Positions 46,152 through 55,678 of a stretch of 64,000 nucleotides of DNA are shown piece after piece. The notes beneath the pieces were generated by a model that did no database searches, was not told the DNA's origin, and was given only the letters and a program-made list of their open reading frames with translations. Location: the NCBI RefSeq assembly GCF_000374165.1, contig NZ_KB893720.1:47468-111467 (forward strand), written 5' to 3'. A program made the position numbers and the translations under genes. Origin of the DNA: Parafrankia elaeagni. Its GTDB lineage: Bacteria; Actinomycetota; Actinomycetes; Frankiales; Frankiaceae. Every line of letters starts with the position of its first letter. Within the stretch, counting starts at the first letter, position 1.

Positions 46152-47603
46152 TCAGGACGCCGGCGCCACCGAGATCGACTTCACGTCGAGGTAGCTCTCG
46201 ATGCCCTCGCGGCCCAGCTCACGCCCGATGCCACTGGCCTTCACCCCACCGAACGGCGCGTTCGGGTCCATGCTGTACGCCTGGTTGACACCGAAGGTCC
46301 CGCTGCGGACCCGGCGGGCGACGGCGAGGCCCCGCTCCACGTCCGACGTCCACACCGACCCGGACAGGCCGTACTCGGTGTCATCGGCGACCCGGATGGC
46401 CTCGGCGTCGTCGCTGTACGGCAGTACCGTCAGCACCGGCCCGAAGATCTCCTCCTGGGCGATGCGCATGCCGCTGTCGACGTCCGCGAAGACCGTCGGG
46501 CGCACGTACCAGCCGCTGTCCACTCCGGCCGGCAGATCGCTGCCGCCGGTGACCAGCCGCGCACCCTCCTTCTGGCCCACCTCGATGTAGCTCCGCACCC
46601 GCTCCTGCTGCCGGCGGGCGACCAGCGGGCCGACCTTCGTCGCCGGGTCGGTCGGGTCGCCGACCGGAAGCGACTCGACCATCGCCACCAGCGCGTCCAG
46701 GTACTCGTCGTAGCGCGAGCGGGGAACGAGGATGCGGGTCTGCGCCACACAGGCCTGCCCGCTGTTCATCAGACCGGCGATCTCCACACCGGCGGCGACC
46801 GCGGCCGGGTCGGCGTCGTCGAGCACCACGGCGGCGGACTTGCCGCCGAGCTCCAGGCTGACCCGCTTGAGGTTCGATCCGCAGGAGGCCGCGACCAGCC
46901 GCCCGGCCGCGGTGGACCCGGTGAACGAGACCTTGTCGACGCCCGGGTGCGCGACGAGGTACTCGCCGAGATCCCGATCGCCGGGCAGCACGCTGACGAC
47001 GCCCGGCGGCAGCCCGGCCTCACCGAGGAGATCCGCCAGCGCGTAGGCGTCGAGCGGCGTCTCCGGCGACGGCTTGAGGATCACCGAACAGCCGGCGAGC
47101 AGTGCCGGTACCAGCTTCCCGACGGTCAGGAACAGCGGCATGTTCCACGGGACGATGGCGGCGACGACCCCGATGGGCTCCTTGCGCAGGAGGATGTCCT
47201 GACCGTAGAAGCCCTTCCGCGGCTCCTCCCAGGGGAGGTTGACGGCGATGTCGGCGAAGGCGCCCATCATCAGCATCGGCAGCGTGACGTGCGACAGCTT
47301 CGCGAACGAGATCGGCGCGCCCATCTCGGCGGTGATCAGTTCGGCGAGCTCCTTGCGGCGCGGCTTGATCAGCGCGGCCAGGCGACGGATGACCTCGGCG
47401 CGCTCGGCCGGGTCGAGGCGCGGCCAGGGCCCCTCATCGAAGGCCTGGCGCGCCGCCGCCACGGCCCGGTCGACGTCCTCCCTGCCGGCCGCGGCGATGC
47501 GGGCGATGACCTGTTCGCTGTGCGGAGAGACGACCTCGATCGTGGCCGTGCCGCTCGGCGCGACCCATTCGCCCCCGATGAACAGATGTTCTTGCTGCTG
47601 CAT
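46152..47603 (-). CDS. NAD(P)-dependent aldehyde dehydrogenase
   Basis: A 483-residue ALDH superfamily protein starting MQQQEHLFIGGEW. VPWNMPLF carries the catalytic Asn, SLELGGKSAAVV the general-base Glu, and MNSGQACVAQTRILVP the nucleophilic Cys. SFTGSTAAGR is the cofactor loop. Length and motifs are normal. Substrate not determinable; the neighbours are not a clear pathway. Confidence 0.92.
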   Translation of the reverse strand: MQQQEHLFIGGEWVAPSGTATIEVVSPHSEQVIARIAAAGREDVDRAVAAARQAFDEGPWPRLDPAERAEVIRRLAALIKPRRKELAELITAEMGAPISFAKLSHVTLPMLMMGAFADIAVNLPWEEPRKGFYGQDILLRKEPIGVVAAIVPWNMPLFLTVGKLVPALLAGCSVILKPSPETPLDAYALADLLGEAGLPPGVVSVLPGDRDLGEYLVAHPGVDKVSFTGSTAAGRLVAASCGSNLKRVSLELGGKSAAVVLDDADPAAVAAGVEIAGLMNSGQACVAQTRILVPRSRYDEYLDALVAMVESLPVGDPTDPATKVGPLVARRQQERVRSYIEVGQKEGARLVTGGSDLPAGVDSGWYVRPTVFADVDSGMRIAQEEIFGPVLTVLPYSDDAEAIRVADDTEYGLSGSVWTSDVERGLAVARRVRSGTFGVNQAYSMDPNAPFGGVKASGIGRELGREGIESYLDVKSISVAPAS

Positions 47604-48471
47604 GAGTCCCTCCGGACACGGCCCGCGGTAGTGATCAGTCAAATATGTGCAACACACTCAGACAGGGAGACGATCCCGCGCGCGGCTGCCGCCCGCCACC
47701 GGGCCCGCTACGACCACCGGCTGGCGGCGGGCCAGCCGCGCCGCCAGCGCTGTTCGCGCCGCTCGTGACCAGGCCGGACTGCCCCGCCGCCGACAGGCGG
47801 GCTCACGTGCCGGAGCCGCCCCAGACCACCGCCGTCGCGGCGGCGGCGGCCCGTGCCCCGGCGTCGCCGACAGTTGCGGTTGTCATGCGACAACACTAAC
47901 GTTGGCCTCTAAATCGAACAACCGAATCCACAGCCCACTACCGCGCCGAGGGAAAGTGATCCACTGGGAGCATATTCGGCCGTGCGCTCGTGGGCGGGCG
48001 TCGTCATCCTGACCTCCGCCGGCCGCCCGGCCCGGCACCGGACCCAAGATCGCACGGAGAAATCGCCCCCAGGGCTGGCCGCCCCGGCCAAATCCCGCCC
48101 GGGACGGGGCGCGCCCGCGGCGGATTTCCCGCCGGGCGTGCACCGTTCGGTCATCTCCCGGAGGGAAGGCCAGCGCCTGGCAGAGCCGGGGCGGGATCGT
48201 ATTCCTCGGCCCGCCGGGCCCGCCGCTTCTGTGGTCGTCCTCGGGAACCTTCGTCAACATTCGAGGCGCGGCGCGGCGCCGCACGGCTGAACACACCCAG
48301 GGGAACCGCTCTCCCGGGATCGGCCGGCCTGGTTCCCGGCGAGATCAGGCGGGCGACGGGAAAGACATTGACGCGGCTTCATGGCGCGTTCTCGGAAGAC
48401 TCGGTCCCAGACCGAGGAAGTATCGGGCTCCGGCCACCTGCCCGGCCGGCGCAGGACTCAGGGAGGCAGTT
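47604..48471. other. Gene-free stretch between divergent genes
   Basis: About 870 bases between the aldehyde dehydrogenase (leftward) and the CitE-like lyase (rightward). A perfect 6+6 inverted repeat GTTGTC-N4-GACAAC lies at 47879-47894 and may be an operator. No convincing ORF; frames here are Arg/Pro shadows. Confidence 0.45.
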
Positions 48472-49467
48472 GTGTCAGCGCAGAGTGTGGACGTTCCCGG
48501 CCTGACGGAGGCCGCACCCGACAATTCGCCGCCCATTCGTTCCGCGGCTGGAACGAAATCCGCCGGGCCGCGCGCGCGCCGGTCCGAGCTGGCAACTCCG
48601 GCCAGTAGCGAGCGCATGTGCGAGAAAGCCGCCGCGTCAGGCGCCGACCTGGTTTTCCTCGACCTGGAGGACGCCTGCGCGCCCGCTGCCAAGGAGGCCG
48701 CGCGCGGCATCGCCGTCCGCGCTCTGACCGGTCACGACTGGGGGCGGACGGTCCGCGCCGTCCGCGTCAACGGGCTGGACACGCCCTGGTGCCACGACGA
48801 CATCATCGAGATCGTGACGGGTGCCCGCGAGGCCGTCGACGTGCTGATCGTGCCCAAGGCACGGTCGGCCCGTGACGTCTGGTGGGTGGACGTGCTGCTC
48901 ACGCAGCTGGAGCACAAGCTCGGGCTGACCCGGCGGATCGCGCTGGAGGTCCTCATCGAGGAGGCGGAGGGCCTGTCGAACGCCGCCGAGATCGCTCGGG
49001 CGAGCAACCGCCTCGAGGCGATCATCTTCGGCGCCGGCGACCTCTCCGCATCGCTGAAGGCCCGGGTGGACGGCAACTTCGATCCGGTCAGCGAGTACCC
49101 GGGCGACTTCTGGCACTTCGCACGCGTGCAGGTGCTGGCCGCGGCTCGCGGCGCGGGCATCGACGCGATCGACGCGCCGTACCCGGCCTACCAGGACGTC
49201 GACGGCTACCGCCGCTCGGCCACCCACGCGAGCCTGCTCGGGTTCGACGGCAAGTGGGCTATCCATCCGGGCCAGGTGCCGATCGCCAACGAGGTGTTCG
49301 CGCCGACGGAGCAGGAGGTCGCCGAGGCTCACGAGGCGGTGGCGATCTACCGGGCCTCCGAGGCCGAGGGCGTGGGGGCGATCGGGCGGGACGGCCGACT
49401 GGTCGACGCGGCGCACATGCGGCTGGCCGCGAACATCCTGTACAAGGCGTCGCTGGCCGGCGCCTGA
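48472..49467 (+). CDS. HpcH/HpaI-family (CitE-like) CoA-ester lyase
   Basis: A 331-residue protein from GTG 48472, with GGGAGG upstream. Characteristic blocks are ADLVFLDLEDACAP, VRVNGLDTPW, DVLIVPKARSARDV, ALEVLIEEAEGLSNA (catalytic-site region) and AIHPGQVPIANEVFAP. CitE-like lyases split malyl-CoA or citramalyl-CoA type substrates. The N-terminal 45 residues are longer than usual and unstructured. It is followed by a terminator. Confidence 0.85.
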   Translation: MSAQSVDVPGLTEAAPDNSPPIRSAAGTKSAGPRARRSELATPASSERMCEKAAASGADLVFLDLEDACAPAAKEAARGIAVRALTGHDWGRTVRAVRVNGLDTPWCHDDIIEIVTGAREAVDVLIVPKARSARDVWWVDVLLTQLEHKLGLTRRIALEVLIEEAEGLSNAAEIARASNRLEAIIFGAGDLSASLKARVDGNFDPVSEYPGDFWHFARVQVLAAARGAGIDAIDAPYPAYQDVDGYRRSATHASLLGFDGKWAIHPGQVPIANEVFAPTEQEVAEAHEAVAIYRASEAEGVGAIGRDGRLVDAAHMRLAANILYKASLAGA

Positions 49468-49489
49468 GCCTGCGGCGGACGCCGCGAGT

Positions 49490-49523
49490 CGGGTCCGGCC
49501 GGTCAGTTGACCGACCGGACCCG
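49490..49523. terminator. Hairpin after the CitE-like gene
   Basis: CGGGTCCGGCCGGTCA (49490-49505) pairs with 49508-49523 except for one mismatch near the loop end. It starts 22 bases after the stop codon. Confidence 0.7.
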
Positions 49524-49693
49524 CACAGACTGTGCCGCGGCAGCACCGGAAAAGCGCAGGAGAATATCCGTGCGCGGCCCCAGCGGCCTTTTCGCACGGT
49601 TCTCGTTCTTCATCATCCGGGCTACGCTGACCGTGAACCGGCCCTGCCGCCGGACGCTTTTACGCCGGACGGCCGATGTGTAGTATGACCTGC

Positions 49694-50464
49694 ATGGTCG
49701 AGCAGATTCCGGATTCTTTTCCCGCGCGACGCCTGGACGGGAAGGTCGCGGTGGTCACCGGCGCCGGCTCCGGCATAGGCCGAGCCACCGCCCTTCTGTT
49801 CGGTCGGGAGGGCGCCCAGGTCGTGTGCGCCGACATCAGCGGCCGCGAGAAGGAGACCGCGGCCGCGATTGGTGACGGCGCGGTCGCGGTGCATGCCGAC
49901 GTGTCGCTCGCCGTGGACGCGAAGAATATGATCGAAACCGCCGAGCGCGAGTTCGGGCGACTCGACGTGCTCTTCAACAACGCCGGCTTCGGCGGGCCGC
50001 CCAACCCCCTGGCGGACATCGAGGAAGAGACCTTCGACCTGGTGGTCGCCGTCAACCTCAAGGGTGTCTTCCTCGGTATGAAGTACGGTATAGCGGCGAT
50101 GCTGCGGCACGGCGGGGGTTCGGTCATCAACACCGCGTCGGCCGCGGGGCTGGTCGGCTGGAAGGGTAAGGCCGGGTATTCTGCCGCGAAGGGCGGAGTC
50201 ATTCAGCTCACCAAGTCGGCCGCTCTGGACTATGCCGAGAGCGGTATACGGATCAATGCGATCTGCCCGGGCATGACCTGGACGGGCCTGGCGAACGCGG
50301 ATGATGACTCCGAGCCGCCGTCCGGCAAGAACCTGCCCCAGCCGATGCGCCGCTGGGGCCGGCCGCAGGAGCTGGCGGCGGCGGCGCTGTTCCTCGCCAG
50401 CGACGAGGCCTCGTTCATCACGGGGACGGCCATCCCGGTCGACGGCGGATACGTCGCCCGCTGA
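49694..50464 (+). CDS. Short-chain dehydrogenase/reductase
   Basis: A 256-residue SDR. Start at ATG 49694 (MVEQIP); other Met codons lie up to 18 bases earlier. The cofactor loop is TGAGSGIGRATAL. FNNAGFGG is the NNAG motif. NTASAAGLVGWKGKAGYSAAKGG gives the Ser, Tyr and Lys catalytic set. Chain end DGGYVAR is normal. Redox direction and substrate unknown; it ends before a bidirectional terminator. Confidence 0.92.
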   Translation: MVEQIPDSFPARRLDGKVAVVTGAGSGIGRATALLFGREGAQVVCADISGREKETAAAIGDGAVAVHADVSLAVDAKNMIETAEREFGRLDVLFNNAGFGGPPNPLADIEEETFDLVVAVNLKGVFLGMKYGIAAMLRHGGGSVINTASAAGLVGWKGKAGYSAAKGGVIQLTKSAALDYAESGIRINAICPGMTWTGLANADDDSEPPSGKNLPQPMRRWGRPQELAAAALFLASDEASFITGTAIPVDGGYVAR

Positions 50465-50483
50465 GCTCCGGCCGGCCGGGTTG

Positions 50484-50518
50484 CCGGCAGGCGGCCCGGG
50501 AGCCGGGCCGCCTGCCGG
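50484..50518. terminator. Bidirectional 16-bp perfect-stem terminator
   Basis: CCGGCAGGCGGCCCGG (50484-50499) matches the complement at 50503-50518 with a 3-base loop. It lies between the ends of the convergent SDR gene and LLM oxidoreductase gene. Confidence 0.8.
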
Positions 50519-50521
50519 TAC

Positions 50522-51499
50522 TCACCGCCCCGCCAGGCGTTCGACGACGGGGGCGAAACTGTCGATCTCCGACTGCTGGAGGCTGATGTAGTTCACCCCG
50601 AACTGCGCGCGCCGTTCCTGGAGCCGCTCGACGATCTCCTCCACGGACCCGACCAGCACGTTCGGATGCCGCATCAGGCCCGCGGCCTCGACCTGCATGG
50701 TGGCCGCGACGCCGCCGACCGCCGCTTCGATCTCCTCGGCGTCCTTGGTGACCTTGGTGAAGAACGGCGAGCTCTCGATGTCGAGGTGGGCGAAGCGGTC
50801 ACCCGCGGCCTCCCGGACGTACCCGGTCCGGCGCTCCGCCTCCTCGACGGGAGTGAGGCCGTCCTCGTTCACGGGGGCGAAGTGGAGAGTCGAGATGCTC
50901 GCGATGTCGGCCTCGCGCCCGGCGAGGGACAGCACCCGCCGCTTGCCCCCGCCGATCATGATCGGCGGATGCGGCTTCTGCACCGGCAGCGGCAGCCCCG
51001 AATAGCCGGTGACGTTGACGAACTCGCCCTTCTGGTCGATGGGCTCCCCCGACCAGTGGGCCTTGAACAGCGCGATCGCCTCGGTGAGCTTGCGGATCCG
51101 CAGCCCGGCCGGCTCGAAGGACACCCCCATCGCCCGGTACTCGGGGGCGCTCCAGCCGGCGCCGATGCCGAACTCCAGCCGCCCGTCGGAGAGCAGGTCG
51201 ATCGTCGCCGCCTCCTTCGCCAGGACGGCGGGCTCGTGGTAGTCGACGCAGAAGACACGGCAGCCGACGCGCAGCGTCGTGGTGTGAGCAGCCGCGGTGG
51301 CCATGGCCGCGATGGGCGCCAGGTACTGCGGTGGCCAGCGGGCCTCCTGCTGCGCGGGGCCACGCCCCAGGTAGTGGTCGGCGAGGAAGAGGGTGGAGAA
51401 CCCCAGGTCCTCGACGCGACGGGAGAGGTCGCGCCACTCGGCCGCCGACCTCGCCTTCGTCGCCTGGACAGCGAAGCGGAAGGGTCGCTCGATCGTCAC
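50522..51499 (-). CDS. LLM-class F420-dependent oxidoreductase (TIGR03621-type)
   Basis: A 325-residue luciferase-like TIM barrel. Blocks typical of the F420 subgroup are RFAVQATKARSAAEW, LADHYLGRGPAQQEARWPPQYLAPIAAM, and GRLEFGIGAGWSAPEYRAMG. PHPPIMIGGGKRRVLSLAGREADI is the standard LLM pocket region. Coenzyme F420 is used by actinobacteria for hydride transfer to diverse substrates. It diverges from the CoA-transferase gene. Confidence 0.85.
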   Translation of the reverse strand: MTIERPFRFAVQATKARSAAEWRDLSRRVEDLGFSTLFLADHYLGRGPAQQEARWPPQYLAPIAAMATAAAHTTTLRVGCRVFCVDYHEPAVLAKEAATIDLLSDGRLEFGIGAGWSAPEYRAMGVSFEPAGLRIRKLTEAIALFKAHWSGEPIDQKGEFVNVTGYSGLPLPVQKPHPPIMIGGGKRRVLSLAGREADIASISTLHFAPVNEDGLTPVEEAERRTGYVREAAGDRFAHLDIESSPFFTKVTKDAEEIEAAVGGVAATMQVEAAGLMRHPNVLVGSVEEIVERLQERRAQFGVNYISLQQSEIDSFAPVVERLAGR

Positions 51500-51797
51500 C
51501 GGCGGAGAATAACATGCGCGTCCGACTATAGGACGACCTGCTATATGTGGTAGCGTCGTTTCCGGTGAGGAAGATCGTGGTTCTCATCCGCCCCGCCGAA
51601 GGGACAGGCTCATGATCGAGCAGACACGGTTCAGCGTGCCCCAAGACCAGCACGCCGACCACCGGTTCGAGTTAGATGCCGGCGGCACCCCGCCGGCGCC
51701 GTGCCCCAGCGGCGGCGTCGGGGGCCCGGTGTCGGCGCCCTGGTCGGCCTGAGAATCGGCTCACTGTCGAACCACGGACCAACCGGGAGCTGACAGC
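51500..51797. promoter_or_regulatory. Divergent promoter region, LLM/CoA-transferase
   Basis: A 300-base region between leftward and rightward genes. TATAG (51527-51531) and CTATA (51541-51545) form an inverted repeat nine bases apart in a short AT-rich pocket, a plausible -10 or operator site. GGGAGCTGACAGC precedes the CoA-transferase ATG. Confidence 0.4.
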
Positions 51798-52988
51798 ATG
51801 CACGCACTCCAGGGCGTCAGAGTTCTTGACCTGGGCACCTACCTGGCCGGGCCGTTCTGCGCCACGGTCCTGGGCGAGTTCGGGGCCGACATCATCAAGG
51901 TCGAGCGCCCCGACACCGGCGACAACCTGCGCCGCTTCGGCACCGAGACGGACTGTGGGGACACCCTGGTCTGGCTCAGCGAGAGTCGTAACAAGCGGTC
52001 GGTGACGCTGAACCTCGCCGATCCACGCGGCCTGGAGCTCCTGCGCGAGCTCATCACGACGGCCGACGTCGTCATCGAGAACTTCCGCCCGGGTGTCCTG
52101 GAGCGCTGGGGGCTGGGTCCCGAGGCGATCCAGGAGCTGAACCCGCGCGCGATCCTGCTGCGGGTCTCGGCGTACGGGCAGTCGGGCCCGAACCGCGACC
52201 TTCCCGGCTTCGCGCGGATCGCGCACGCCTTCTCCGGCCTGGCCTACCTGGCCGGCGAGCCCGGCGGCACCCCGGTCACCCCCGGCTCCACCTCGCTGGC
52301 GGACTACATGACCGGCCTCTACGGGGTCATCGGTGTACTGATGGCGCTGCGGGCCAGAGAGAGCACCGGCCGCGGCCAGGTGGTCGACCTCGCGCTGTAC
52401 GAGACGATCTTCCGTGCGCTGGACGAGATCGCGCCCGCCTACCAGCAGTTCGGCTTCGTCCGGGAGCGGATGGGCGCCGACACCGTCAACGTGCTCCCGC
52501 ACAGCCACTACCGCGCGAAGGACGACCGCTGGGTCGCGATCGCCTGCTCCAACGACGACATGTTCGCCCGGCTGACCCGCGCCATGGAGCGCCCGGAGCT
52601 GGCGGACGCCGACCAGCTCGGTCCGAAGGCGAACCGGCTCGCGGCCCGCGACCTCGTCAACGCGCTGGTCGGCGAGTGGGTCGGCTCGCTGCCCTGCGAG
52701 GAGGTGCTCGCCCGCTGCCGGGCAGCCCAGGTTCCGGCGGGGCAGCTCTACTCCATCGCCGACATCTTCGACGATCCGCAGTACCGGCACCGGGAGACGA
52801 TCACCGTCGAGGACTCCCGGATCGGTCCGCTGGCCGTCCCGGGCGTGATCCCCGCGCTCTCCGACACCCCGGGAGAGATCCGCTGGCTCGGGCCCGAGCT
52901 CGGCGCGCACACCGACGACGTGCTCGGCGAACTGCTCAGGCGGGCACCGGAGGAGATCGCGCGGCTGCGTGCCGACGGGGTGATCTGA
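51798..52988 (+). CDS. CaiB/BaiF family III CoA-transferase
   Basis: A 396-residue enzyme that moves CoA between acids. Asp169 in GSTSLADYMTGLYG matches the catalytic Asp of formyl-CoA transferase. DLGTYLAGPFCATVLGEFGADIIKVE is the family opening. Length is usual. The substrate is unknown; it may activate an acid for the degradation enzymes that follow. It ends 80 bases before the Rieske gene. Confidence 0.92.
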   Translation: MHALQGVRVLDLGTYLAGPFCATVLGEFGADIIKVERPDTGDNLRRFGTETDCGDTLVWLSESRNKRSVTLNLADPRGLELLRELITTADVVIENFRPGVLERWGLGPEAIQELNPRAILLRVSAYGQSGPNRDLPGFARIAHAFSGLAYLAGEPGGTPVTPGSTSLADYMTGLYGVIGVLMALRARESTGRGQVVDLALYETIFRALDEIAPAYQQFGFVRERMGADTVNVLPHSHYRAKDDRWVAIACSNDDMFARLTRAMERPELADADQLGPKANRLAARDLVNALVGEWVGSLPCEEVLARCRAAQVPAGQLYSIADIFDDPQYRHRETITVEDSRIGPLAVPGVIPALSDTPGEIRWLGPELGAHTDDVLGELLRRAPEEIARLRADGVI

Positions 52989-53068
52989 CAGGCGTCCGGA
53001 CCGCCCGGACCGGGTAGATCCCGCCGGCGGTGTGAACGAACCACATTCTGTGAAAGGGGTTGGGGCCG

Positions 53069-54364
53069 ATGGCCATCCAGGAACGACTTGCGACCGGCAG
53101 AGGCAAGTACACGCCGGACTATCCGAACCTCGGTACCGGTCCGGTCAGCTACGAGGACTCGATCTCCGAGGAGTTCTTCCAGGCTGAGCGGGAGGCAATC
53201 TTCAAGCGGACCTGGCTGAAGGTCGGCCGCATGGAGCAGCTGCCCCGCAACGGCACCTTCTTCACCCGCGAGTTCGTGGGCCTCGGATCCATCGTGATCA
53301 CCCGGCACACCGACGGCGAGGTGTACGCGCTGCACAACATCTGCGCGCACCGCGGCAACAAGGTCGTCTGGCAGGAGCACCCCACCCACGAGACCGCCGG
53401 CACCTCCCGGCAGTTCGCCTGCAAGTACCACGGCTGGCGTTACGGGCTCGACGGCAAGTGCACCTACGTGACCAAGCGCGACGAGTTCTTCGAGTCGCTC
53501 CCCGACGACGAGCTCGCCATGCCGCAGCTGCGCTGCGAGGTCTTCGCCGGCTTCATCTTCGTGAACTTCTCCCAGGACGCCCCGCCGCTGCGCCAGTTCC
53601 TCGGCGAGAAGCTGGCCACCGAGCTGGAGAGCTGGCCGTTCGAGAAGTTCACCAACCACTGGTCCTTCCGGACGAAGGTCAAGGGCAACTGGAAGATCGG
53701 TATCGACGCGCTGCTGGAGTGGTACCACCCGGCCTACGTCCACGGCCGGTTCCTCAACACCAACGTCGCCGAGGCGGAGAAGCTCGTCCCGCCGATGGAC
53801 TCGTACCACTACGACCTGTTCACCCCGCACATGCTCACCTCGGTGCCCGGCCCGCCCCTGCTGAAGAAGAAGACGCGCTCGGTCGGCCCCGCGAAGCGGG
53901 ACATGAACTGGGTCTACCGGCTGTTCCGCGCCGGCCTGTTCGGCCCGGACGACATCCGTGAGGACGTCGGCCACCTGACGCCGGACCGCAACCCGGGCCA
54001 GGTCCAGTCCTGGAGCAACGACCAGTACTGGCTGTTCCCGAATCTGTCGATCCAGCTGTGGGGCCGCGGGTACTACATCACGTACCAGTACATCCCGGAG
54101 ACGGTGGGCACCCACGCCTACGAGGTCGACATCTACTTCCCGGAGCCGAAGACCGCCTCCGAGCGTCTCGCGCAGGAGCTTGTCGTCGACAGCACCATCG
54201 AGTTCGCGATGCAGGACACGAACACGGTGGAGGCCACCTGGTCTCAGCTCAACAACCGCGCACTGCAGACCTTCCACCTGTCCGACATGGAACTGATGAT
54301 CCGCCAGTTCCACAAGGTCGTCCAGGACGCCGTCGCGGCGCACCAGTCCGGCAGCGAGAAGTAG
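53069..54364 (+). CDS. Rieske non-heme iron oxygenase, large subunit
   Basis: A 431-residue oxygenase starting at ATG 53069, with GAAAGGGG upstream. The Rieske [2Fe-2S] site is complete: Cys92 and His94 (CAHRGNK), Cys118 and His121 (CKYHGW). The mononuclear iron site has His220 and His225 (EWYHPAYVHGRF). It would hydroxylate or demethylate an aromatic or other bulky substrate using a separate reductase not found here. It leads a compact three-gene set with a small protein and a TauD-like dioxygenase. Confidence 0.92.
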   Translation: MAIQERLATGRGKYTPDYPNLGTGPVSYEDSISEEFFQAEREAIFKRTWLKVGRMEQLPRNGTFFTREFVGLGSIVITRHTDGEVYALHNICAHRGNKVVWQEHPTHETAGTSRQFACKYHGWRYGLDGKCTYVTKRDEFFESLPDDELAMPQLRCEVFAGFIFVNFSQDAPPLRQFLGEKLATELESWPFEKFTNHWSFRTKVKGNWKIGIDALLEWYHPAYVHGRFLNTNVAEAEKLVPPMDSYHYDLFTPHMLTSVPGPPLLKKKTRSVGPAKRDMNWVYRLFRAGLFGPDDIREDVGHLTPDRNPGQVQSWSNDQYWLFPNLSIQLWGRGYYITYQYIPETVGTHAYEVDIYFPEPKTASERLAQELVVDSTIEFAMQDTNTVEATWSQLNNRALQTFHLSDMELMIRQFHKVVQDAVAAHQSGSEK

Positions 54365-54378
54365 AGGAAGCCGAGTTC

Positions 54379-54723
54379 ATGACCACCACCGTGGAGACAT
54401 CCCTGCCGGAGCAGTTCAGCTCCCTCGAGGTCTGGGTCGCCGACTGGGCACTGGCGACCCGGGTCGAGCGCTACGAGAAGCGGCTGTCGAAGACCATCGA
54501 CGAGCTGCAGGAGTTCTACGACGCGATCGCGCCGCTCGCCGAGGACGCGATGGCCTACCTCGATACCCAGGACGTGAACGACCTGTCCGAACAGGACACC
54601 CGGCTGTTGCACCTGCTTTACTCGATGATCATGGTGTCGTACCCGGTGAACATCTTCAAGCAGCCGCGGATCCCGGACTCGGGCGCCGCGTTCTTCGACA
54701 CCGCCGTCGAACCGGCCCTCTGA
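54379..54723 (+). CDS. Unknown small protein between the two oxygenases
   Basis: A 114-residue soluble protein of mostly helical look (EVWVADWALATRVERYEKRLSKTIDELQEFYDAIAP, in parts). It starts 15 bases after the Rieske stop and ends 16 bases before the TauD-like start, so it is very probably co-transcribed with both. No family recognised; it is too short for a ring-hydroxylase beta subunit and lacks Fe-S cysteines. It could be an assembly or partner protein. Confidence 0.7.
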   Translation: MTTTVETSLPEQFSSLEVWVADWALATRVERYEKRLSKTIDELQEFYDAIAPLAEDAMAYLDTQDVNDLSEQDTRLLHLLYSMIMVSYPVNIFKQPRIPDSGAAFFDTAVEPAL

Positions 54724-54738
54724 AGAAGGCGAACTGCC

Positions 54739-55572
54739 ATGGGCGCCACCACAAAGAAGATCACTCCGAACACCGGCACGGAGTTCAGCGGGCTGACCGG
54801 CAGCCAGCTCGTCGACAAGGGCGTCGCTGACGACACCCTCGCGGCGCTGGAGGAGACCGGTGTCGTCGTCTTCCGGGAGGCCGGCATCGACGACGAGAGC
54901 CTGGTGGCCTTCGCCAAGCTGCTCGGCAACGCCCTGCCGCTCCCGATGGGCAGCCACAAGTACAAGGAGATCCAGCGGATCACCCGTGACGCGTCGCAGA
55001 GCAAGCTGGCGGCGTACCGCGAGGCCACGTTCTACTGGCACATCGACGGGACCACCGGCCCGGTGCCGGACAAGGCCACCCTGCTCACCGCGCGCCAGGT
55101 GTCGGACGACGGCGAGGGCGACACCGAGTTCGCCAACACCTACGCCGCCTACGAGGCACTGCCCGCCGAGGAGAAGGCGCAGCTGGAAGGCGTGCGTGCC
55201 CTGCACAGCTTCACCGCCTCCCAGCTGGTGGCCAACCCCGATCCCACGCCGGAGGAGCGGGCGGCCTGGGATCGCAACCCGACCCGCGAGCAGCCGGTCG
55301 TGTGGACCCGTGGCAACGGCCGCAAGTCGCTGCTCGTGGGGTCGACGGCAGGCGAGGTCGTCGGCCTGCCCGCCGACGAGGGCCGGGCGCTGCTCGACCG
55401 GCTCCTGGCCTGGGCGACCCAGCCGCAGTTCGTCCTCCGGCACCGCTGGCACCAGGGCGACCTCGTGATCTGGGACAACACCGGCATGTTGCACCGGGCT
55501 CTCCCCTACGGCCCGACGTCCACCAGGTTGATGCACCGCGCATCGCTGGCGGGCGAGGAGGCAGTCGCGTAA
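54739..55572 (+). CDS. TauD/TfdA-family Fe(II)/2-oxoglutarate dioxygenase
   Basis: A 277-residue protein. Iron ligands His101 and Asp103 are in FYWHIDGTT and the distal His252 in GMLHRA; Arg263 (TRLMHR) binds 2-oxoglutarate. Family reactions include hydroxylation that leads to C-S, C-O or C-N cleavage. The third gene of the Rieske set. Substrate unknown. Confidence 0.9.
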   Translation: MGATTKKITPNTGTEFSGLTGSQLVDKGVADDTLAALEETGVVVFREAGIDDESLVAFAKLLGNALPLPMGSHKYKEIQRITRDASQSKLAAYREATFYWHIDGTTGPVPDKATLLTARQVSDDGEGDTEFANTYAAYEALPAEEKAQLEGVRALHSFTASQLVANPDPTPEERAAWDRNPTREQPVVWTRGNGRKSLLVGSTAGEVVGLPADEGRALLDRLLAWATQPQFVLRHRWHQGDLVIWDNTGMLHRALPYGPTSTRLMHRASLAGEEAVA

Positions 55573-55585
55573 CTCTGTTCGCCTG

Positions 55586-55630
55586 ATGTGAGAGCGTGTG
55601 AACCGTCTGACGGTTCGCGCGCTCTCACAT
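55586..55630. terminator. Strong hairpin between TauD-like and SDR genes
   Basis: Arms 55586-55607 and 55609-55630 pair over about 20 positions with two G-U pairs and a very short loop. It starts 14 bases after the TauD-like stop. It probably marks the end of the Rieske-TauD unit. Confidence 0.7.
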
Positions 55631-55678
55631 CGCCGACCGATCACCAGCGACGCAGCTACCACAGGGAGGTTCGGGACA

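Noticed and set aside
47806-47886. Short minus-strand frame of 27 codons beginning at an ATG near 47886
   Set aside because: Very short, Ala-rich, no ribosome-binding site, and it sits on an inverted repeat; not enough to call a gene.
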